Below, piece after piece: positions 7,479 to 12,169 of a stretch of DNA of 12,169 bases. A program made the position numbers and the translations under genes. Numbering within the stretch: position 1 is the first letter of the stretch; each line of letters opens with the position of its first letter. Source of the DNA: Acidobacteriota bacterium (GTDB lineage Bacteria > Acidobacteriota > Blastocatellia > Pyrinomonadales > Pyrinomonadaceae). The DNA is taken from positions 1 to 12,169 of the forward strand of contig JACCRD010000083.1 of assembly GCA_013813755.1 (NCBI GenBank), read 5' to 3'. The notes beneath the pieces were generated by a model that saw only the letters and a program-made list of their open reading frames with translations, was not told where the DNA came from and ran no database searches.

Positions 7479-8220
7479 TATTTTTTATGAAGCCGATCAA
7501 TCCAAAGGCAAAATCTTCGGCATTCGCTTTTGGAGAAATAAATTCACTTTTCAAATTATTTTCGGCAGCTTTCTTCGCCGTTGTCGCGCCGATTACCGCA
7601 ATTTTTATTTTCTTTAACGAAAATCTGTCGAATGTTTTTACAAAACTTTCAATTCCTGTCGGACTGAAAAAGCAAATCCAAGCAATTTCATTTTTTGAAA
7701 GTTTTTGGTTGATTTCATCTTTCAAAGTTTCATCTATTATGTTCTCGATTGTTCGATAAACAGCGACTTCATCAACAATTGCTCGGTCTTTCAAAATTTC
7801 AGGGACGGCTCGCAAACTTTTATCGCCCCTCAGAAAAAGAAAATTTTTACCGGTAAATTCACCGTTGTCGAAAGAATTGATAAATTCTTCAGCAGTGTTC
7901 GCCTCAGCGCGAAAAGCGATTTTAAAATTTGTATTTTCAAACAATGCTTTCGTTCTATTCCCCAAAACGTAAACTTCTCCGCGAAAATCAATTCGTTTGT
8001 TTTCATAGGTTTGCAGAAAAACTTCTGCCGCTTGCGGACTCGTAAAAAACAAACCGTCGTAATTTTTCAAATTTTCAAAGCGCGCTTCCAACTCGGTCAA
8101 ATCTTCAACCGGCACGGTTTGAATCGCAGGAAAGTTAATCGTTCCAAAGCCGTTTTCAATTAGTACAGAACTAAATTTATCAAATTCCCGAACAACAAGA
8201 ACGAGCGGTGGCTTTTTCAA
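7471..8220 (-). CDS. hemD: Uroporphyrinogen III synthase
   Basis: The enzyme cyclises hydroxymethylbilane to uroporphyrinogen III with inversion of ring D. The family is poorly conserved, but the 249-residue length, the two-domain alpha/beta look and several weak motifs fit: GLFFTSPQAAEVF, AVYRTIEN, ICFFSPTGIESF and AVIGATTAKKAAENN. Position is the strongest support, since it lies directly between hemC and hemE and overlaps both. The start is TTG at 8220 in a TTGA overlap with the hemC stop. GGAGG at 8231-8235, about 10 bases upstream, supports that start. The same segment is rich in lysine and phenylalanine, as is usual for an AT-rich genome. Confidence 0.9.
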   Translation of the reverse strand: MKKPPLVLVVREFDKFSSVLIENGFGTINFPAIQTVPVEDLTELEARFENLKNYDGLFFTSPQAAEVFLQTYENKRIDFRGEVYVLGNRTKALFENTNFKIAFRAEANTAEEFINSFDNGEFTGKNFLFLRGDKSLRAVPEILKDRAIVDEVAVYRTIENIIDETLKDEINQKLSKNEIAWICFFSPTGIESFVKTFDRFSLKKIKIAVIGATTAKKAAENNLKSEFISPKANAEDFAFGLIGFIKNIE

Positions 8221-9170
8221 ATTACTAATTCCTCCGTGCGCTCGACCGTCGCCCGTGTTTCTTCCAACAAACGGTTCGCGCCGCGTTCGATTAATTTCTG
8301 CGCCAATTTCCGTCCTAATTCAACCGCGTCTCTTTTATCTCCCGAAATCGAATCGCGCAAGTTGACGCTGCCGTCCAGATTTCCCGTCATTCCTTCGAGA
8401 TAAATTTTATCATTTTTCAAAATCGCGTTCGCGCCGATCGGAACCTGACAGCCGCCTTCGAGGGTTCGCAGAAAACCTCTTTCCGCAGCGACGCAAAAAC
8501 TCGTATTTTCATCGTTTAATTTTTGTACAAACTCTCGGATTTCCGCATTATCGCTTCTGATTTCAATTGCCATCGCGCCTTGACCGACGGCGGGAATCAT
8601 TACTTCAAAAGGAATGATTTGTCTAATATACGAATCCAAATTCAAGCGATGAACGCCCGCAAAGGCAAGAATCATCGCGTCTAAATCTGATTCTTCAAAC
8701 TTTTTTATACGCGTCGGAACATTTCCCCTGATTTCAAAAATCTTTAAGTCGGGACGGTAATGCAAAAGCTGACTTTTGCGGCGCAAACTTCCCGTCGCCG
8801 CCCACGCGCCGTTCGGCAAATCGTCAATTGAAGCAAATCTTTTAGAAATCAAAATGTCATTTGGCATTTCTCGCTCCAAGACCGCGCCGATTTCTAAATT
8901 TTCCGGCTGGACGGTTTGCAAATCCTTTAAGCTGTGAACCGCCAAATCAATTTCCCGGTTCGTGAGCGCTGTTTCTATCTGTTTGGTAAATAAACCTTTA
9001 TCGCCAATTTTTGCCAGCGCGACATCGAGCATTCTGTCGCCGGTCGTTTTTATAATTTTAACTTCAAGTTTCAGCGCGGGAAACAATTCTTCAAGTTTCG
9101 CCTTCACAAAATGTGTCTGCCAAAGTGCTAACTGACTGCCGCGCGAACCAATAATTAATTTTTCTTTCAA
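8217..9170 (-). CDS. hemC: Porphobilinogen deaminase (hydroxymethylbilane synthase)
   Basis: The enzyme links four porphobilinogens into hydroxymethylbilane using a covalently bound dipyrromethane cofactor. It has 317 residues, the normal size. The opening LIIGSRGSQLALWQ (5-18) is the family start, AVHSLKDLQT (77-86) contains the catalytic aspartate D83, GSLRRKSQLL (127-136) is a substrate-binding arginine stretch, and C241 in LEGGCQVPIGA (237-247) is the cofactor-attachment cysteine. The start is TTG at 9170 in a 4-base TTGA overlap with the hemA stop. GAGG lies about 10 bases upstream. No ATG or GTG lies close enough to the conserved N-terminus to replace it. Overlaps on both sides show it is translated in one unit with hemA and hemD. 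Confidence 0.98.
   Translation of the reverse strand: MKEKLIIGSRGSQLALWQTHFVKAKLEELFPALKLEVKIIKTTGDRMLDVALAKIGDKGLFTKQIETALTNREIDLAVHSLKDLQTVQPENLEIGAVLEREMPNDILISKRFASIDDLPNGAWAATGSLRRKSQLLHYRPDLKIFEIRGNVPTRIKKFEESDLDAMILAFAGVHRLNLDSYIRQIIPFEVMIPAVGQGAMAIEIRSDNAEIREFVQKLNDENTSFCVAAERGFLRTLEGGCQVPIGANAILKNDKIYLEGMTGNLDGSVNLRDSISGDKRDAVELGRKLAQKLIERGANRLLEETRATVERTEELVI
8231..8235 (-). promoter_or_regulatory. Ribosome binding site for hemD (GGAGG)
   Basis: GGAGG on the minus strand lies inside the last hemC codons, with about 10 bases between it and the TTG start of hemD. It is the best Shine-Dalgarno match in the cluster and supports the TTG start at 8220. Confidence 0.6.
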
Positions 9171-10423
9171 CGCTCCGACACCTCTGAAAATCCGTTTTTT
9201 GCCGCGTAAAGCTTTCTCACCAAATCCAAATGATTCTTTAAATCAATATTGCTGTCGCCGCCGGTTTGTCTGGTTGATTTATGAATTTCCGACACATTCT
9301 GCAGAAGAAATTTTTTAATCTCTTTTATTTCACTGATCGCCGTCTCATCAGGCTTCCCGGCTCGCCGCCGAAATTCCGGTAAAAGCGGGAGCGAATAATA
9401 CCACATTAAAAAATCGCTCATCTCGTTCATAATTATTTTCTTGACGCGCGGTAAATCCTCGATTCTTCGCTCAAAATTTTTATCAACAATCGAATGAAGA
9501 TCATCAATATTTTTCAACACAACTTTTTCGTGGCGGGAAACCGAGGCATCAATATCACGCGGAACAGCAATATCAATCAAAAGAATCTTGTTCGTTTGAC
9601 CCTTAAAATCCTCCGCCGTCAAAATGCATTCCGGTGAACCGGTCGAACTGATTACAATATTCGTGCGGCTAAGAACACTTTTAAAGTCTTCAAACTCAAT
9701 TGTTTCGCTTTCAAAATTGTGAGATTTGCGCAAGTTCAGCACAAGTTCTTCGGCGCGTGCTTTTGTGCGGTTGGTGATCAGAATTCTGCCGACGTTTTTC
9801 TTGAGCAGACTTTCCGCCGTCAGACGCGCCGTGTCGCCCGCGCCAATAATTAAAACTGTTTTATCTTTAAGCGTGCCGAATGTCTCGACCGCGAGTTCAA
9901 CCGCTGCCAGACTGATTGAAATCGCGCCTTTATGAATTGATGTTTCCGCATAGGTTTTTTTTCCGATTTTGAAAGCTCTCTGCACCAATTGATTAAGAAT
10001 TTTCCCCGTGGAATGATGACTTTGCGCGAGCGAATAAGCGCGCCTTAATTGCTGCAGAATCTGGGTGTCGCCGATTATTTTTGAATCGACACTGGTTGAA
10101 ACCTTAAAAAGCTGTTGACAGGCGGCACAGGAAACGAGTGAAAAAAAATGTTCCTTTTCGACGACAGCGGCAGAATCTTTGAAGTCAATTAAAAGTTTTT
10201 TGTAAAAATCAAAATCAACATCAGCGGAACTGTGAACGCCGTAAATTTCAGTCCGGTTGCAAGTCGATAAAACTATACACTCAGAAAGAGTTTCCTTAAA
10301 TTTGGCAATTAATTCAGGAATCTCCGGCTCGTGAATATAAATTTTTTCTCTGACCTCAATGGGCGCTGTTTTGTGATTGACCCCAATGGCAAACAAAATT
10401 TGCTGGTCGGTGAATTGTTCCAA
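9167..10423 (-). CDS. hemA: Glutamyl-tRNA reductase
   Basis: The enzyme reduces glutamyl-tRNA(Glu) to glutamate-1-semialdehyde with NADPH, the committed step of the C5 pathway. It has 418 residues, the normal length. FAIGVNHKTAPIEVREKI (11-28) and LSTCNRTEIYG (52-62) with the catalytic thiol C55 are diagnostic. The NADPH-binding VLIIGAGDTARL (190-201) and the C-terminal dimerisation region (about 330-418) follow. The motif after the catalytic domain reads IIGDTQILQQL (116-126), where most relatives have GE and GQ. The start appears to be TTG at 10423. No ATG or GTG is in frame upstream before a stop, and AAGGGG lies rather far away (14 bases). As first gene of the cluster it follows a candidate promoter at 10471-10499. 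Confidence 0.97.
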   Translation of the reverse strand: MEQFTDQQILFAIGVNHKTAPIEVREKIYIHEPEIPELIAKFKETLSECIVLSTCNRTEIYGVHSSADVDFDFYKKLLIDFKDSAAVVEKEHFFSLVSCAACQQLFKVSTSVDSKIIGDTQILQQLRRAYSLAQSHHSTGKILNQLVQRAFKIGKKTYAETSIHKGAISISLAAVELAVETFGTLKDKTVLIIGAGDTARLTAESLLKKNVGRILITNRTKARAEELVLNLRKSHNFESETIEFEDFKSVLSRTNIVISSTGSPECILTAEDFKGQTNKILLIDIAVPRDIDASVSRHEKVVLKNIDDLHSIVDKNFERRIEDLPRVKKIIMNEMSDFLMWYYSLPLLPEFRRRAGKPDETAISEIKEIKKFLLQNVSEIHKSTRQTGGDSNIDLKNHLDLVRKLYAAKNGFSEVSER

Positions 10424-10461
10424 CTTAGTTTTTATTACCCCTTATTTTTAACAGCCATAAT

Positions 10462-10474
10462 GAATTTTAAATTC
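10462..10474. promoter_or_regulatory. Inverted repeat over the hemA transcription start region
   Basis: GAATTT (10462-10467) and AAATTC (10469-10474) form a perfect inverted repeat around one central base, overlapping the proposed -10 box and start point. It could be a repressor site, but AT-rich sequence makes such symmetry common. Confidence 0.25.
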
Positions 10475-10499
10475 TAATTTCAGTTAAGTAGCCGGACAA
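10471..10499 (-). promoter_or_regulatory. Candidate sigma70-type promoter for the haem cluster
   Basis: On the minus strand TTGTCC (10499-10494) is separated by exactly 17 bases from TAGAAT (10476-10471). These match the -35 and -10 consensus at 4 of 6 and 5 of 6 positions. Transcription would begin near 10464, giving a leader of about 40 bases before the hemA TTG. Repeat copy 4 lies just upstream. The match is by eye; the spacing makes it credible. Confidence 0.45.
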
Positions 10500-10511
10500 A
10501 ATAAAAGCATA

Positions 10512-10626
10512 TTTTTACCACAGATTTACACAGATAAACACAGATAAGAAATGATTGGATAAATCAGGATTTGTTTTTATCAAAAAAATCATCTGTGTCT
10601 ATCTATGCAAATCTGTGGTTTAAAAA
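10512..10626. repeat. Dispersed inverted-repeat element, copy 4 (most complete)
   Basis: The left arm starts TTTTTACCACAGATTT, then ACACAGATAAACACAGATAA. The right arm has ATCTGTGTCTATCTATG and ends AAATCTGTGGTTTAAAAA. The outer ACCACAGATTT and AAATCTGTGGT are perfect 11-base inverted repeats. It lies upstream of the candidate hemA promoter, so unlike the other copies it would not be in the hem transcript. Confidence 0.82.
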
Positions 10627-10812
10627 TCTTATAAAATAATTCTGTCCAGTTACTTATCTACAATTTATTATATAGAAAAACTCTGAGTAATAAAGACCGC
10701 CGGTGATAAATACTCAATTGGAATGTTATAAGAAAAATTTATAAATCATTCAAAGGGTATCGCCAAAATTATAAAATTCGCGGATTTTATAATTGACTGC
10801 AATGTAAGAAAG
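10627..10812. other. AT-rich intergenic stretch with one AT stem-loop
   Basis: No open frame or RNA gene is visible here. The one clear structure is a stem-loop with perfect 11-base arms, AATTATAAAAT (10767-10777) and ATTTTATAATT (10784-10794), around the loop TCGCGG. It lies 18 bases past the stop of the phosphatase remnant on the same strand and might be what is left of that gene's terminator. An all-A/T stem is weak, so this is tentative. Confidence 0.4.
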
Positions 10813-11010
10813 TTAAACGCGGCACTCAAAGATTAGGACTGTAATGTCGTCGTGTTGCGGCGCTGTGCCAGCAAAGCGGTCTATTTCTGTAAAAAACTGC
10901 GTCACAATTGTCGGCAGAGGCTCATTCTCGACCAAGCACAGACACGCCAGAAGTCGTTCGTCACCCCATTCGTTTTCGTCTTCATCATAATAATGTGTTC
11001 GCCGCTTGTT
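10813..11010 (-). pseudogene. C-terminal remnant of a PP2C/SpoIIE-type serine phosphatase
   Basis: The minus-strand frame from 11010 to the TAA at 10813-10815 encodes 65 residues that match the end of RsbU/SpoIIE-type PP2C phosphatases: NEWGDERLLACL (13-24), a spacer helix, FAGTAPQHDDITVLIF (46-61), then the stop. PQHDDIT carries the metal-binding aspartate pair of the family. The frame is blocked upstream by TGA (11013-11011) and further stops, and the core of the domain (about 150 residues) is missing. A second frame (11141 to about 10985) reads VSLAFETSGEHIIMM, which might be the frameshifted continuation where the family has an FTDGVTEAMN-like motif; that is inference. No start codon suits the remnant, so I regard it as decayed and non-functional. 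Confidence 0.6.
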
Positions 11011-11340
11011 TCAAACGCCAGAGACACCGAAATTCGGCGCGGATTCTGTTCGACTTCTCCGCTCAGGTTACTTGCCTTAACGCGTGTGGCAACCCTGCCG
11101 AACTTTTGCAGCAACTTGCCGTCAAAATAAATTTCCGACACGACTCAGCGCGACAAGTGCAACGCGACCGGTTCGCGAGCTGAGTTGTTCATCAACTGGG
11201 CTATGCAGATAAACCACGCCGCCCCCGTCCAAACTTCGCTTGGTTCTTCGCTCTGCGAAAGCGCAAGTTGAATGTTGGGCTTGGGATGTATTTCTTGTGT
11301 AACAAGAACCTTAAAATTAAAAATTAATTGAACTTAAATT
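11011..11340. other. Non-coding, hairpin-dense, GC-rich patch between rpoC terminator and phosphatase remnant
   Basis: Apart from a possible frameshifted piece of the phosphatase remnant (up to 11141), I see no gene. Two imperfect hairpins stand out. The first has ACTCAGC (11143-11149) pairing with GCTGAGT (11179-11185), enclosing CGCGA/TCGCG (11163-11167 and 11173-11177). The second spans 11227-11280 with AACTTCGCTT (11232-11241) pairing with AAGCGCAAGTT (11259-11269). A short palindrome, TTCTTGT-GTA-ACAAGAA, lies at 11292-11308. After 11310 the sequence returns to AT-rich. Confidence 0.4.
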
Positions 11341-11363
11341 TGCTAAATGAAATATTTTGGCGT

Positions 11364-11410
11364 AACAAAAAAAGGCTGAAAGCCGGTAAAACTTTCAGCC
11401 TTTTTTTGTT
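11364..11410 (-). terminator. Symmetric intrinsic terminator after rpoC
   Basis: AACAAAAAAAGGCTGAAAG (11364-11382) and its exact reverse complement (11392-11410) flank a 9-base loop. The 10-base stem AGGCTGAAAG/CTTTCAGCCT is followed by seven Ts in either direction, so it should stop transcription on both strands. It begins 14 bases past the rpoC stop and separates the rpo transcript from the hem cluster. Confidence 0.92.
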
Positions 11411-11424
11411 AATGAGTAATTGAT

Positions 11425-12169
11425 TTAGATATCATCGTCGTCGCTGTCTTCAATAACAACCGTATCTTCCAATTCAAAAACTTCGTCATCCTTTTCCAGA
11501 CTTATTTCGTCGAGCGTTTCTTCCGCTTCGTCATAGCCTTCGTCGGTGTCGATGCCCGGCACGTCAATTACTGGCACCGGTAAATCGAAACCGACGACGG
11601 ATAACGAAAACTCGTCATCCTCTTCTTCTTTTTGATTAACGGTGGCGTCGTAATCAACTTTGACGTTACGGTAATATTTCATACCCGTTCCGGCTGGAAT
11701 CAGTCGTCCCATAATGACGTTTTCCTTGAGTCCGCGCAGGTAATCGATACGTCCGGAAATTGCCGCTTCGGTTAAAACGCGGGTTGTTTCCTGGAAACTT
11801 GCCGCCGAAATAAACGAATCGGTCGAGAGTGACGCTTTGGTGATTCCCAAAAGCAAAGGCTCGGCGCTTGCCGGTTGTTTGCCTTCATCGGTAACACGGC
11901 GATTTTCGTCTTCGTAACGGAAGCGATCGACTTGTTCTTCCAATAAGAAATCAGTATCGCCGACTTCTTTTATTTTGACCCAGCGAAGCATCTGCCTGAC
12001 GATACATTCGATGTGTTTGTCATTGATGTTGACGCCCTGCAGACGATAAACTTCCTGAATTTCATTAACGATATATTCCTGTAGAGCTTCGGTTCCGAGA
12101 ACTCGCAAAATATCGTGCGGGTTCAGCGGTCCGTCCATCAGAGGCTCGCCCGCTCGCACGTGGTCGCCT
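11425..12169 (-). CDS. rpoC: DNA-directed RNA polymerase beta' subunit, C-terminal part (cut by window edge)
   Basis: This is the C-terminal end of the beta' subunit of the core RNA polymerase. The frame is open to the window edge and begins GDHVRAGEPLMDGPLNPHDIL, continuous with the conserved beta' core, so the GTG at 12159 is not a true start. Hallmarks follow in the expected order: EVYRLQGVNINDKHIE, the RQMLRWVKI strand, LLGITKASLSTDSFISAASF, TRVLTEAAISG and LKENVIMGRLIPAGTG. After the last conserved residues (GTGMKYYRN) there is an extension of about 80 residues, very rich in Asp and Glu and ending in a run of four aspartates then isoleucine. About 80% of the protein lies outside the window. 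It is followed by a strong terminator. Confidence 0.97.
   Translation of the reverse strand, partial: GDHVRAGEPLMDGPLNPHDILRVLGTEALQEYIVNEIQEVYRLQGVNINDKHIECIVRQMLRWVKIKEVGDTDFLLEEQVDRFRYEDENRRVTDEGKQPASAEPLLLGITKASLSTDSFISAASFQETTRVLTEAAISGRIDYLRGLKENVIMGRLIPAGTGMKYYRNVKVDYDATVNQKEEEDDEFSLSVVGFDLPVPVIDVPGIDTDEGYDEAEETLDEISLEKDDEVFELEDTVVIEDSDDDDI

Noticed and set aside
555..10626. The ACACAGATAAACACAGAT repeats as a CRISPR array
   Set aside because: Copies are kilobases apart, imperfect and internally inverted, with no regular spacers and no cas genes.
10902..11141. A 79-residue minus-strand open frame as a separate gene
   Set aside because: Its second half overlaps the phosphatase frame, which has clear motifs, and its end is low-complexity shadow sequence. 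At most its first half is a frameshifted piece of the same remnant.
10852..11183. Two plus-strand open frames of about 90 codons
   Set aside because: They run antisense to the phosphatase remnant, have no recognisable motifs, are rich in Arg, His and Cys as shadow frames tend to be, and have no ribosome site.
10424..11424. A tRNA or riboswitch in the large intergenic region
   Set aside because: I looked for cloverleaf-like arms and known leader motifs on both strands by eye and found only simple hairpins.

Overview
The window is one strand of a bacterial chromosome, and every gene I can support lies on the minus strand. Reading leftwards from the right edge, it holds the 3' end of rpoC with its terminator, an intergenic stretch of about 1 kb carrying a decayed gene fragment, and then a nearly complete haem biosynthesis cluster: hemA-hemC-hemD-hemE-hemN-hemH-(unknown gene)-hemY-hemB-hemL, with hemL cut by the left edge. 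The host is a moderately AT-rich Gram-negative-type bacterium using the C5 (glutamyl-tRNA) route and the protoporphyrin branch (HemN, HemY, HemH). A loose guess is an Acidobacteriota member (Blastocatellia-like), from gene content, the cysteine-type HemB, the SpoIIE/PP2C remnant and the dispersed repeats. Sequence alone does not prove this.

Right part (10424-12169): rpoC ends in a long acidic tail and is followed by a strong symmetric terminator (11364-11410). Between the terminator and hemA are a GC-rich hairpin-dense patch (about 11140-11285), a remnant of a PP2C-type phosphatase (from 11010 down to 10813), AT-rich sequence with one AT stem-loop, a copy of a dispersed inverted repeat (10512-10626), and a candidate promoter for hemA (10471-10499).

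Centre (5033-10423): hemA, hemC, hemD, hemE and hemN are packed tightly (overlaps of 4, 4 and 8 bases, then a 4-base gap). The first four genes all appear to start with TTG. Together they take glutamyl-tRNA(Glu) to glutamate semialdehyde and porphobilinogen to protoporphyrinogen IX, with HemL and HemB supplying the middle steps from the far end of the cluster.

Left part (1-5032): hemH, an unknown membrane-anchored gene broken by one in-frame TGA, hemY, hemB and hemL have wider gaps. Three of these gaps hold copies of the same roughly 85-115-base inverted-repeat element, a fourth copy of which sits upstream of hemA. Only glutamyl-tRNA synthetase is needed from outside the window for a full route from glutamate to protohaem. 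I found no mobile-element genes, CRISPR arrays, tRNAs or rRNAs. The most unusual points are the run of TTG starts, the repeat family at operon junctions, and the interrupted gene with a perfect 16-base palindrome at its start.
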